Assembly (NCBI GenBank): GCA_900128395.1
Contig: LT649878.1
Coordinates: forward strand, 1-12,095
DNA from: Stramenopiles sp. TOSAG23-2
Taxonomy: Eukaryota > Sar
Length of the DNA stretch: 12,095 nt
Reading direction: 5' to 3'
The first letter of the stretch is position 1, and every line of letters starts with the position of its first letter. This document shows positions 1-8,616 of this stretch, one piece after another. Under the pieces are notes generated by a model. The model made no database searches. It was given only the letters and a program-made list of their open reading frames with translations, and was not told the origin of the DNA. The position numbers and the translations under genes were made by a program.

Positions 1-290
1 TTTCAGTAAATTAATAATTTAGTCAAGTACAAATTTTAATGTATAAATTTAATGCCTGAAATTCTGCTATCCCTAATTTCTGAAAACGTGAAATGTCAAA
101 ATTATTTTACCAATTGATAGGAAAAATGGTATACTAGTGGAGCCTAACTTTAAAAAGGTGTTTTCAATGTTTTTCCTTTGTTTTCATGTAATGAAATGAA
201 AAATCCATCGTCATAACAATGAAATATTAAAATTTAGGTTGAAAATGTTGAAAATGATGAAATTTGATGGAAAATATGCGCGATGTAATG

Positions 291-310
291 GTATTCCATG
301 GTATTCCACT
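291..310. repeat. Tandem decamer, copy 1
   Basis: GTATTCCATG is followed directly by GTATTCCACT, two near-identical 10-bp units side by side, one DNA helical turn apart. The core contains CCATGG. A sister site of the same design lies exactly 150 bp downstream. It may be a binding site for a dimeric transcription factor, which is inference only. Confidence 0.45.
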
Positions 311-440
311 CAGTTTCTTGATGTGCGTAAAATCATCTCCCATTTCCACACTAGAGCTGAGATGAGCGGATCCCAGGATCGCTAAAAAAATAAATTGAGA
401 AAAAAATTTTTTGATGATGTTTTTTTACCTTGTTGATACA

Positions 441-460
441 GTATGCCATGGTATGCACAT
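441..460. repeat. Tandem decamer, copy 2
   Basis: GTATGCCATG is followed directly by GTATGCACAT. It matches copy 1 (291-310) in 16 of 20 positions, including the central CCATGGTAT. In both units the T of GTATT in copy 1 is replaced by G, so the two half-sites changed in parallel. It sits about 200 bp before the transporter start codon, a sensible place for a regulatory element. No function can be shown. Confidence 0.45.
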
Positions 461-589
461 ATAACTGAATTAAATAATCAAAAATAACAACGGAAAATAC
501 GGAAGAAACACATAAAAACAAAAGACACGATCAATCTATCTGCATATTTAAAATTTATATTATTCTTATTCTTCTTATTATTAGTAGTA

Positions 590-616
590 TATATCTATAT
601 ATATATAAAAAAGAGA
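590..616 (+). promoter_or_regulatory. Possible TATA-type core promoter of the ABCA gene
   Basis: An alternating TA run ends in TATATATAAAAAAG (about 600-613), roughly 45 bp before the ATG at 656. A second TATATAAG lies at 631-638. In this AT-rich genome TA runs also occur between genes with no promoter role, so this is a placement-based suggestion. The start codon context AACATGA has A at -3, favourable for eukaryotic initiation. Confidence 0.35.
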
Positions 617-655
617 CAAACCATCTGCATATATATAAGATTCATATTGTTCAAC

Positions 656-3600
656 ATGAAAACAACGAATGAAACTGAAATGGTTACTATTGGCGATGGT
701 TTTACACCTGAAGCTGCCAAAAGTATAGGTCATTTAAAAAATAAACAACGACCGAATGTGATGCAAAAATACCGATATCAATGCCAAAGTTTAGTAAAAA
801 AAAACACGATACTAATGATGAGAAATAAAATATCAACACTTGCAATGTTACTTGCACCTGCAATCTGCATACTTTTATTTGGTTTAATTGTTATTGATGA
901 AAAACAACGTGAGATGAAAGTAATAAGTGACCCAAAAGACTTTTTCTGCTTAGGGGAAAAATGCGAAAATGCTGGAGCAACAACTGGTGGAGAGGGAAAT
1001 GTTTTGCCAAAATGTTTAATATTTGATAGGCAAGGAGGAAAATATGGATATGGAAAGGTTATCCCAGCGGCGAAATGCACATCGTTAATATATGCACCGT
1101 CAGGCAACGATGAAGTGAAAGAGTTGATGACAATGATATCAAAAAAATCACAAATGACACACTCTAGTGGTGGAACAAGTGAAGTAACAGTGGATGATGT
1201 TCTTGCAAGTGATGTGTATGGAATGGAAACTACAGAAGATTTAAAGCTATGGATGCAACAAGAGAAAAACCTTGGCTATGTTACAGCTGTAGTTGATTTT
1301 AATGCTTCATCATCTGCAACATCTATTGGCCAAACTATTAAGTATGACATTTGGTATAATGAGACAATCATAAATCGTGAATGGTATAAGAATGCTCGAT
1401 ATGATGATATGGAAAAATTCACTGAAACTAGCTCATTTGGATTGCAAATACAACGCAGTATTAACGAAGGTATACTTGGTATACGAAATAAATTAAAGGG
1501 CGACAGTGCCAATAACGAGGAAGCATCTTTAACAGTTCGATTCAAACGTTTCCCAGAAGTACCTGCAACAAAAGCATTTCGTAATCGATTATGTGATGGA
1601 GATCCAAGCGCCGAGGCACAAGTTGGAGTTTGGATTTTCCTTGCCATTATGGTTGATTTCTTAATTGCAATTATTACCGTCGTTGGGGAAAAAGAAAAAG
1701 GTTTACTTGGTGCAATGCGTACCGTTGGAGTCAATGAGTTTATCTATTGGCTTTCATGGTTGTTTTATTTTGGAACAATATTATTTTTTTCCATTTTGTT
1801 ATTGATTATTGTTGGATTAATGTTTGGCGATACATTACCTTTTTTTAAATACACAGAGTTCGGAGTTTTATTCCCATTGCTTTATGTATATGGAATAACG
1901 ATGATATCGATCGCATTTTTATTTGCATCATGTATAAGCCGTGTGCAGACTGCTACAAGAATTGCCGGTGCAGTTTTTGGATTAGGAATTGTTATTGTAA
2001 ATTTCCTTGTTGGCACTGGGCCATTTCTCACACCATTGATTATGGACCCTCTCATATTTCCACCTTTTTGGCGTGGTTTTTTATATGGTGTGGTACCGCC
2101 AGTTGCATTCGGCTCCGTAGCACAACACATAACAGCCCAAACGATGCCAGCACATCGTGTAGATCAAGTAACCAATGAAACTTCTTACAGTTCAAAATTA
2201 TATACAGTAGCGAACTATACGGGAGGTCCACTTCCGCTACCAGAAAATCCAAACGATAATGTAAATGAATATATTTATACAAACCAGAGTAGTTTAAATT
2301 GCCCAATTGGTACTGATCCAGTAAAATGTTATTATCATCAAATTCCCATGTCGGAGGTGATTGGGCCAATGTATACGATGTTTTTTGTATGTATGCTATT
2401 AGCGTGGTACTTTGGACAAATTTGTACAAGTACAGGTGGTGGCAGAAGCCAAAGTTTATACTTTATTTGCGATCCTAGATACTGGGGATGTCTTAAAACA
2501 AAGGCGAAACAAGTTCCTTTTACCGATCAAGATGATTTAGATGAAAATGTAAAAGCAGAGAATAAGCGTTGCCGAGAAGGTGATGAAAACCTAAGTGCTG
2601 TTCGTATTGCAGATTTGGTAAAACAATATGGTCATAGCTTTAAAGCCGTGAATGGATTATGTCTATCGATGGAATATGGACAAATATTTGCTTTACTCGG
2701 TCATAATGGAGCTGGAAAAACAACTAGTATACGTATGATGACCGGTTTAGAAAATGTTACCAGTGGAGAGGCGGATGTTGCTGGATATGACGTTTCATCA
2801 AGAACGCAGGAAGTTCGGGATAGAATCGGCATATGCCCACAACATGATGTTTTATGGCCCCAGCTAACAGCTAGAGAGCATTTAGAGGTTTACAGCATGT
2901 TCAAAGGTAATCTTGATGGTTCTAAAAAAATTGATGAAATATTACATGGTGTAAAATTACACGACGTGCAAAATAAGCAAAGTGGTAAATTCAGTGGTGG
3001 GATGAAACGTCGATTGTCTGTAGCGATTTCTGCAATGGGTAATCCCGATGTAATTTTTCTTGATGAGCCGACAACAGGCATGGATCCAATGAATAAAAAG
3101 TCAGTATGGGATATGATTCAATCGTTAAAGAAAGAAGCATCTGTTGTATTGACTACGCACAGTATGGAAGAGGCGGATGCTCTTGGCGATCGCATTGGTA
3201 TTATGTCACATGGTCATTTGGTAGCCTTAGGCACAGCGCTTGAATTAAAAACACAACATGGCAGTGGATACCGTGTAAAACTGGTAACTACTAAGATGGG
3301 AATAGTTAAAGATCAAGTGAAAAAATATGTCCCAAATGCGGAATTGGTAGATGATAGCGCTGGGTCGTTAAGTTACGCAATACATAAAGAATCGATGAAC
3401 CGAATGCCCGAATTATTTAAATGGATTGAACAAAATGTAGGAACGGAGGAAAGAAATGATTCTATGTTAACTGATTGGGCAGTATCGAACACTACACTAG
3501 AAGAAGTGTTTATACAATTAGCAAGAAAAGAACATGAACAAGAAAGTGGTAATGCAAGTAGCAATTCAGAGGAGGTTGTAAACATGCAAATTGTAGTTCC

Positions 3601-6600
3601 GCCTCAAAAGGTTGTCGGGCAAACGATGACGATCCAAGTTGCGTTACCAGATGGTACACCTGTCCAAATACCTTTATCAGCGGAGCTTGAACCTAACCAA
3701 ACTTTGGTAGTTCCGGTAAAAGTACCGAAAAAAATGCCTACTGTGCTCAATCCTGTATCTGATGTGGATAAAAAGGATGAAATACTACAAAAACCATTAC
3801 CACAAACCACTATTACGGAAGAGGACAAAATAAATGTTGCAAAAAGTAATAAATCACGTGCATTTGAAGCATTGATTCGCCAGCGGATTACATATCAATG
3901 GAATCAAAGACGTAGTAACTGCAAATTGTGTCTTTGCCCATTAATCGCAATGTTTATTTTATTGGCTATTTTTTCTGGACTTGATGCTTTGGTAAAATTA
4001 GGCGAGGAAAGAGCCCAATTCAACAAGAACATAGATGAAGAAAATTGCAATTCATGTATCAGCCAAGCGAAAACCTTTTGTGAGAGCTGTGGCGTGAAAG
4101 GATCTTTCAGTCCAGGTTCTGAACAAAGATATGAACAAATGTGCTTTAACCATGAAAACGGGAAAGTTAAATATACATTCAAAAATGAATGGGATGAGTG
4201 GAAACAGCATTTAAATCATGTAGCTACACAAGGTTTTGGCTTTTGTCAAGTTTGTGATTATTGTAGTAAAAACACTTACGCTAGTGTTGCAGCACATACA
4301 GAGGATGGGACGAGGCAAGTTCAAGTTGGGGGAAATACAACACATCCAATTATGGCTGAACGTCCATGGAAGAAGAATTGGAATGGGACAAGGCTGGATT
4401 TTGCAAACGACGTAACACTCGCCAACTCATTTGGAGTTGCTTTTAATTGGTTGCTCAAGGGTACAAATGGAAACTATCTTAATGATTTTGAAGGTTGTGA
4501 CAATATAAATCAACATGTTTGCTCATTCAATTCATCTGCAATTCCCTTTTCATTGCAAAATATGTGCTCTTGTGATGCAACGAAAAGTGAATTCAAACAA
4601 ACAGAGGATTTAATGTGTTTCGAAGGTTGTATGAAACATAAAAACAATATGCGTGGTGGATTAACGGATCGTTTGCCATTTATTATACCTGAAACCATAG
4701 ATCAACCGCATCAACACTCAACTCAGAACGGTAGAGATCATCAGTGGTTTTTAATAAATTCAGTATCTACAAGTGCAAGAGTTGGTATAGTTGCTGTGGA
4801 AAGTGAGAAAGCAGGGTATTTAGGTTCAAAATCTGGCGGTCTTGCTGATACAATAGAAGGTGCACGTTGTTGGCAACATCGCGATCAAGATAGTCTATAC
4901 AAAGCAGACGAGGAGCATAATGGTAATTGGTTCCCGTATACTACAAATGGTCATGAGGTACGTTGTGAATTTTTTAACAAGTCTGATTCCCGAATAGTTC
5001 AATTTCTGGAAGGAAACGGTACATGGAATGAAAAGCAAACTGCGGCTATTAATGGATTTAAATCTCGAGGTATTGCAAAATTTTCTAGTAGTAGCAGTGG
5101 GTTGGTTGGACAATTTCCACAAAATATTATTTTTGTGGAAGATTCGTTCTTAGTTCAAAAGGAGAAACAATGTAAAGTGCAAGGGAATAATACGGACACC
5201 TGGGTTACTTGCGCACCAAGACAACCATGTACATGTGTTAACGATGCTAGGTTTGAGACTCCATGGGATAAACCCGATAGTTTTAAATGCGCCGATAATT
5301 CATGCACTGATAATGGAATGGTAGATGAAGCATGCCCAGCTATTAATTGTCCTGCCCCGGAAGGAGACAAACGCCGATTGAATATTGAATCTTCGGAAGG
5401 AGACAAACGCCGATTGAATATTGAATCTTCGAAAGGAGACAAACGCCGATTGAATATTGAATCTTTTAATTGTAAAGAGGAACAAATACGCACTCAACGA
5501 GTATATGTATCTCCTACATACGTGCAATATAGTTCAGCTGCTGCTATAAATACCGAACTATATCAGAATCAACAAAAGGTGCTTGATGGTACAATTGCAA
5601 AGATGGAATTTGAAGATAGTATGCAAGCGATGGAAAAAGCAGACGAATCGTTTTTGTCAGCTGCAATGATTTTTAACAAAATTGATGCCACGAAAATTGC
5701 ATATGATGTAACATTTCAAAGTTACTTCACTGAACCAACCTCTGAATGTGATTTTATTTACAAGTACCCAATGGCAGCACTCAGGAAGAAGCAATCTGAT
5801 GATGCAGATCATGTTTGCAACTCAATGGTTGCAGAGTGGAGATCCAGTCCTTGGTTCCCACCAAGAACAGATCCATGGAATGTTGTCAACTCTATATACA
5901 AATTTGGAGGCGAGGGCAGGGTAGTTGGCGCGGGGAACTGGCTTCTTAATACATTATCAAATGGTATATTGCGAAAACAAGGGTTAGGCGTCAAAATTGA
6001 AACTGGATTCAAAGCCATACCATTTCCAATCAGTGTTTTGAAAGGATTAGAATTTGTGGAAGGATTCAAAAGCTTCTTAGCCTCGTTCTTCACCCAGTTG
6101 ATCATATCAATCGTTTTATCACCATTGCTTACTGCTGTGATACAAGAAAAGGAATTGAAATTAAAAGCAATGATGAGAATGATGGGTATGGAAGAAAAAG
6201 TTTATTACATAGTTACATATTTATGGAACTTTTTGTTTGCATTTGGATTCTTCTTTTGGTTCTGGATGATAGGAGTTATAACTGGTGCTATTTATAGTGC
6301 TAGTGGTGAAGGTAACGAGACGATATTCACAAGAACGGATGGATTAATATTCATTTTTTTATTTATTGTATATGCACATGCACAAGCTATGTTTATCTTT
6401 TTGTTGACGAATTTCTTCCACACTGCAAAAAAAGCAAGTAGTTCAGGTTTCTTCATAATGTTAGGGTTTTTGATTCTTACTGCAATGTTAAATGGTACAT
6501 ATGAAGAGGCTGCATGGGGAGGTAAGCCAGCACCATTTTACGTCATGATGATTCCACCAATAGCTATGTTTCGAGCTATCTATTTATTAGACCAGCAAGC

Positions 6601-7912
6601 AATTACATGGGAAACATTAACAGTTCAACATGAAATATCAAATATTTTTGGTTGGATGCTACTATCATCAGTATTGTTTTTCTTTTTGGATAATTATCTA
6701 AGCAATGTGATGCCACGCCAATATGGTACAAGACGAAGATGGGATTATCCATTTCAAATGCTAAAAGAAATGTTGAAAGAAAAAGTTCATCCTACAAAAT
6801 CAGCGGAGGGTGAGAAGGAAACAAATGAAGGAAAAGGTGTTAAATTAACTATGCCAGCAGATCTTGAAAGTGGTGCCGTGCATGAAGATGATGATGTAAC
6901 AAAGGAACGAGAATTAGTACTAACAGGTGTTTACAACAAGGAAAATTCCAAAATTTTAACGTATGATTTAAATAAGATGTATGGTAAATTTTGCGCTGTG
7001 AAATCAGTTACATTCCATGTGAAAAAAAGCGAATGTTTTGGCTTACTTGGACCAAATGGTGCTGGAAAAACCACCACGATATCTATGTTAACAGGCTTGT
7101 TTTCTCCATCCAGAGGCAATGCTTCCGTATCGGGATATGATTTAAGAAAAGAATTAAAATCAATTTATGATGTCATGGGAATTTGCCCACAATTCGATAT
7201 TTGTTGGCCAGATTTAAATGTGGAAGATCATTTATATTTCTATGCCCGTTTGAAAGGCATGACTAAAGAGAAAGAACAAGCAGCAGTGAATAAATTAATT
7301 AACGAAGTTGGTTTGACAGATGCCGCGAAAAGCAAGAAAAAAGCGAAGGAGCTAAGTGGTGGTATGCGAAGACGCTTATCGCTTGCAATGTCATTGATTG
7401 GGGAACCAGAAGTAGTATTTTTAGATGAACCTACTACTGGTCTAGATCCAGAAACGAAACGTAACATTTGGGCTTTGCTTGATAAGGTAAAGCAAGGTCG
7501 ATGCATTATATTGACCACACATTCTATGGACGAAGCGGATGCATTATGTGAAAGAATTGGAATAATGAGCCACGGTTTAATGCGATGTGTCGGTACAAAT
7601 TTACATTTAAAAAATAAATATGGAAATGGTTATAAAATTGAAATACGCTTTGTAAAGGAGGCATTGGAAACCGCAAATACATTTGTCATGAACATAATAC
7701 CAAAAGCTACAGTATTATCAACTACGAAAGATACGCGTGTATATCAAGTTTTAAAAACGGATGTTGTATTATCAGAAGTATTTCGAGCAATGCAAGATCG
7801 AAATGATAGTATTGGCATTTTGGATTATGGTGTTAGACAAACAAGTTTGGAAGAAGTATTTTTAAAGATTGCTAGAGAAAGTGAAGCTGCATTTCAAAAT
7901 AAAAAAAAATAA
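656..7912 (+). CDS. ABCA-family full-size ABC transporter
   Basis: A single uninterrupted frame encodes 2418 residues in the full-transporter order TMD1-NBD1-TMD2-NBD2. The ATG at 656 is chosen because the frame 5' of it offers only TTG (647). TM1 is near residues 61-81, followed by a first luminal/extracellular domain of about 240 residues with several cysteines, then TM2-6 (about 323-592). NBD1 has Walker A GHNGAGKTT (682-690), signature FSGGM (779-783), Walker B VIFLDE (799-804) and H-loop H835. TM7 (about 1093-1111) precedes a very large Cys-rich ectodomain (about 1112-1809), then TM8-12 (to about 2020). NBD2 has GPNGAGKTT (2132-2140), LSGGM (2233-2237), VVFLDE (2253-2258) and H2289. Both ATP sites look intact. 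ABCA proteins typically move or flip lipids and sterols; the substrate here is unknown. Oddities are a PP..GQT module after NBD1 and a 12-residue triplication in ectodomain 2. Length is close to human ABCA1, but ectodomain 1 is short and ectodomain 2 long. No intron is needed. Confidence 0.96.
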   Translation: MKTTNETEMVTIGDGFTPEAAKSIGHLKNKQRPNVMQKYRYQCQSLVKKNTILMMRNKISTLAMLLAPAICILLFGLIVIDEKQREMKVISDPKDFFCLGEKCENAGATTGGEGNVLPKCLIFDRQGGKYGYGKVIPAAKCTSLIYAPSGNDEVKELMTMISKKSQMTHSSGGTSEVTVDDVLASDVYGMETTEDLKLWMQQEKNLGYVTAVVDFNASSSATSIGQTIKYDIWYNETIINREWYKNARYDDMEKFTETSSFGLQIQRSINEGILGIRNKLKGDSANNEEASLTVRFKRFPEVPATKAFRNRLCDGDPSAEAQVGVWIFLAIMVDFLIAIITVVGEKEKGLLGAMRTVGVNEFIYWLSWLFYFGTILFFSILLLIIVGLMFGDTLPFFKYTEFGVLFPLLYVYGITMISIAFLFASCISRVQTATRIAGAVFGLGIVIVNFLVGTGPFLTPLIMDPLIFPPFWRGFLYGVVPPVAFGSVAQHITAQTMPAHRVDQVTNETSYSSKLYTVANYTGGPLPLPENPNDNVNEYIYTNQSSLNCPIGTDPVKCYYHQIPMSEVIGPMYTMFFVCMLLAWYFGQICTSTGGGRSQSLYFICDPRYWGCLKTKAKQVPFTDQDDLDENVKAENKRCREGDENLSAVRIADLVKQYGHSFKAVNGLCLSMEYGQIFALLGHNGAGKTTSIRMMTGLENVTSGEADVAGYDVSSRTQEVRDRIGICPQHDVLWPQLTAREHLEVYSMFKGNLDGSKKIDEILHGVKLHDVQNKQSGKFSGGMKRRLSVAISAMGNPDVIFLDEPTTGMDPMNKKSVWDMIQSLKKEASVVLTTHSMEEADALGDRIGIMSHGHLVALGTALELKTQHGSGYRVKLVTTKMGIVKDQVKKYVPNAELVDDSAGSLSYAIHKESMNRMPELFKWIEQNVGTEERNDSMLTDWAVSNTTLEEVFIQLARKEHEQESGNASSNSEEVVNMQIVVPPQKVVGQTMTIQVALPDGTPVQIPLSAELEPNQTLVVPVKVPKKMPTVLNPVSDVDKKDEILQKPLPQTTITEEDKINVAKSNKSRAFEALIRQRITYQWNQRRSNCKLCLCPLIAMFILLAIFSGLDALVKLGEERAQFNKNIDEENCNSCISQAKTFCESCGVKGSFSPGSEQRYEQMCFNHENGKVKYTFKNEWDEWKQHLNHVATQGFGFCQVCDYCSKNTYASVAAHTEDGTRQVQVGGNTTHPIMAERPWKKNWNGTRLDFANDVTLANSFGVAFNWLLKGTNGNYLNDFEGCDNINQHVCSFNSSAIPFSLQNMCSCDATKSEFKQTEDLMCFEGCMKHKNNMRGGLTDRLPFIIPETIDQPHQHSTQNGRDHQWFLINSVSTSARVGIVAVESEKAGYLGSKSGGLADTIEGARCWQHRDQDSLYKADEEHNGNWFPYTTNGHEVRCEFFNKSDSRIVQFLEGNGTWNEKQTAAINGFKSRGIAKFSSSSSGLVGQFPQNIIFVEDSFLVQKEKQCKVQGNNTDTWVTCAPRQPCTCVNDARFETPWDKPDSFKCADNSCTDNGMVDEACPAINCPAPEGDKRRLNIESSEGDKRRLNIESSKGDKRRLNIESFNCKEEQIRTQRVYVSPTYVQYSSAAAINTELYQNQQKVLDGTIAKMEFEDSMQAMEKADESFLSAAMIFNKIDATKIAYDVTFQSYFTEPTSECDFIYKYPMAALRKKQSDDADHVCNSMVAEWRSSPWFPPRTDPWNVVNSIYKFGGEGRVVGAGNWLLNTLSNGILRKQGLGVKIETGFKAIPFPISVLKGLEFVEGFKSFLASFFTQLIISIVLSPLLTAVIQEKELKLKAMMRMMGMEEKVYYIVTYLWNFLFAFGFFFWFWMIGVITGAIYSASGEGNETIFTRTDGLIFIFLFIVYAHAQAMFIFLLTNFFHTAKKASSSGFFIMLGFLILTAMLNGTYEEAAWGGKPAPFYVMMIPPIAMFRAIYLLDQQAITWETLTVQHEISNIFGWMLLSSVLFFFLDNYLSNVMPRQYGTRRRWDYPFQMLKEMLKEKVHPTKSAEGEKETNEGKGVKLTMPADLESGAVHEDDDVTKERELVLTGVYNKENSKILTYDLNKMYGKFCAVKSVTFHVKKSECFGLLGPNGAGKTTTISMLTGLFSPSRGNASVSGYDLRKELKSIYDVMGICPQFDICWPDLNVEDHLYFYARLKGMTKEKEQAAVNKLINEVGLTDAAKSKKKAKELSGGMRRRLSLAMSLIGEPEVVFLDEPTTGLDPETKRNIWALLDKVKQGRCIILTTHSMDEADALCERIGIMSHGLMRCVGTNLHLKNKYGNGYKIEIRFVKEALETANTFVMNIIPKATVLSTTKDTRVYQVLKTDVVLSEVFRAMQDRNDSIGILDYGVRQTSLEEVFLKIARESEAAFQNKKK
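3584..3727 (+). other. PP..GQT beta-rich module in the linker after NBD1
   Basis: Residues 977-1024 of the transporter read as two similar half-units: VVPPQKVVGQTMTIQVALP, then IPLSAELEPNQTLVVPVKVP. The alternating hydrophobic pattern with PP, GQT/NQT and PDG turns resembles a short repeat I recall in many algal and oomycete proteins ('VPPGV.PGQTF.V'). The second half has lost the PPG element. It lies on the cytosolic side between NBD1 and TM7, where ABCA proteins normally carry a regulatory region. Its role is unknown, and the comparison to other proteins is from memory. Confidence 0.5.
5360..5467 (+). repeat. In-frame 36-bp tandem repeat, three copies
   Basis: Three abutting 36-bp units (5360-5395, 5396-5431, 5432-5467) encode EGDKRRLNIESS, EGDKRRLNIESS and KGDKRRLNIESF (residues 1569-1604). 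Units 1 and 2 are identical in all 36 bases; unit 3 differs only at its first and last two positions. Silent sites have not diverged, so the expansion is recent or homogenised. The array lies in ectodomain 2 between C1565 and C1606, likely an exposed loop. Each copy carries a dibasic KRR and an RxL motif. Confidence 0.93.
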
Positions 7913-7971
7913 AACCTCTGATTATATAAATTCGTATAAAAATGAAATACATATACATATATGATATATAT

Positions 7972-7992
7972 TATATATATATATATATATAT
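7972..7992. repeat. TA dinucleotide microsatellite
   Basis: An uninterrupted TA run of about 21 bp lies just after the transporter stop codon and immediately outside the fold-back element. A similar run sits inside the element at about 8162-8188. Length is probably variable between alleles. Confidence 0.8.
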
Positions 7993-8022
7993 TTAAATAA
8001 GAGAAATTTTTATAATATAAAT

Positions 8023-8149
8023 TGATGGTTAAAATCTAAGTTTTATAGTAATTTTACTTCTTTCGTAAATATAACGTGCTTCAATACTCAATCTCTCAAG
8101 AATAAATTTATTCTAATCCTGATGCATACTATGTGAAGCTCTAATGCAC
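8023..8149 (+). repeat. Left arm of the long inverted repeat
   Basis: It pairs with 8503-8616 through exact blocks of 17, 13 and 14 bp separated by diverged spacers with short indels. This arm is about 13 bp longer, mostly from an insertion around 8115-8130. The pairing starts at TGATGG and ends at GCAC, after which the sequences become unrelated. Confidence 0.75.
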
Positions 8150-8239
8150 GTCTTTAATATTAATATATATATAATATATATATATATACTCGTACGAAAC
8201 AAAAGTTAAATTGGCTTAAAGCACAATGGGTCAATGAAA

Positions 8240-8257
8240 CTTGTAGAAATCTACAAG
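8240..8257. repeat. Small perfect hairpin inside the element
   Basis: CTTGTAGA (8240-8247) and its exact complement TCTACAAG (8250-8257) are separated by two A residues. It lies where the composition becomes richer in G+C. It may be chance or part of a structured RNA; no poly-T tract follows to make it a terminator. Confidence 0.4.
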
Positions 8258-8428
8258 CTAAAGTGATCAAAACCGCGGCTTTTTGCCACAACCGTGCACT
8301 TCAAGATCTTTCTCCGGATAGTTACCGGTTGTTGTTCACAACAGGATCTTTCACTTTGACAACCTGACCGTTTTCGAATGAGCCCGGCGTCCAACGCGTT
8401 CAACGTTCGAACATGTTGGAAGGATAGA

Positions 8429-8504
8429 AACCTACTTGTGATTGTAGAGTATTAGTTTGCAGAGGTAACCTACTTGTGCCTGTAGAGTATTAGTTTGCAG
8501 AGGT
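8429..8504. repeat. 38-bp tandem duplication inside the element
   Basis: Units 8429-8466 and 8467-8504 agree in 36 of 38 bases; the only change is AT to CC at unit positions 13-14. They abut without a spacer and end where the right inverted arm begins. The high identity points to a recent duplication, later than the divergence of the inverted arms. Confidence 0.9.
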
Positions 8505-8616
8505 GCATTAGAGCTTTACTATAGTAGGATAACATATTACTCTTGCGATTGAGTATTGAGTATATTACTTAACACGAGAAGTGTAAAAATATTATAACTT
8601 TAGATTTTAACCATCA
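8503..8616 (-). repeat. Right arm of the long inverted repeat
   Basis: It is the inverted partner of 8023-8149, beginning GTGCATTAGAGCTT and ending with ATTTTAACCATCA. Its end lies about 60 bp from the phosphatase stop codon, so the arm probably falls in, or next to, the 3' untranslated part of that gene. Confidence 0.75.

Larger units (their letters stand above)
1..655. other. Non-coding region upstream of the ABCA transporter gene
   Basis: I see no convincing gene here; all frames are broken by frequent stops. It is very AT-rich. Visible items are a 9-bp tandem duplication (TTGAAAATG at 239-247 and 248-256), two similar tandem decamer sites at 291-310 and 441-460, poly-T and poly-A tracts near 380-430, and a TATA-rich stretch close to the gene start. 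A very short upstream ORF (ATG at 447, six codons then TGA) lies inside the second decamer site; whether it is transcribed is unknown. The far left part could be the 3' flank of a gene outside the window, but nothing proves that. Confidence 0.6.

Noticed and set aside
351-390. Small inverted repeat around GGATCC near 370
   Set aside because: It reduces to a restriction-site palindrome plus a short GGATC direct repeat; the loop would be too small for a stable hairpin.
647-655. Extension of the transporter start to a TTG at 647
   Set aside because: A eukaryotic gene would start at the ATG at 656, which has A at -3; the three extra residues depend on a TTG start.
5360-5467. Three 36-bp repeats as a CRISPR array
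   Set aside because: The units abut without spacers, are in frame in a conserved gene, and the context is eukaryotic.
778-7518. Many 60-150 codon frames on the minus strand across the transporter
   Set aside because: They lie antisense to one long conserved protein, have no recognisable domains, and are expected shadows of a long coding frame.
7924-7930. TATATAAA-like strings after the transporter stop as poly(A) signals
   Set aside because: Such AT strings are everywhere in the gap, and the polyadenylation consensus of this organism is unknown.
8380-8430. tRNA-like T-loop (GTTCGAAC) in the GC-richer core
   Set aside because: No flanking acceptor, D-arm or anticodon arm could be fitted; it is an 8-bp palindrome only.
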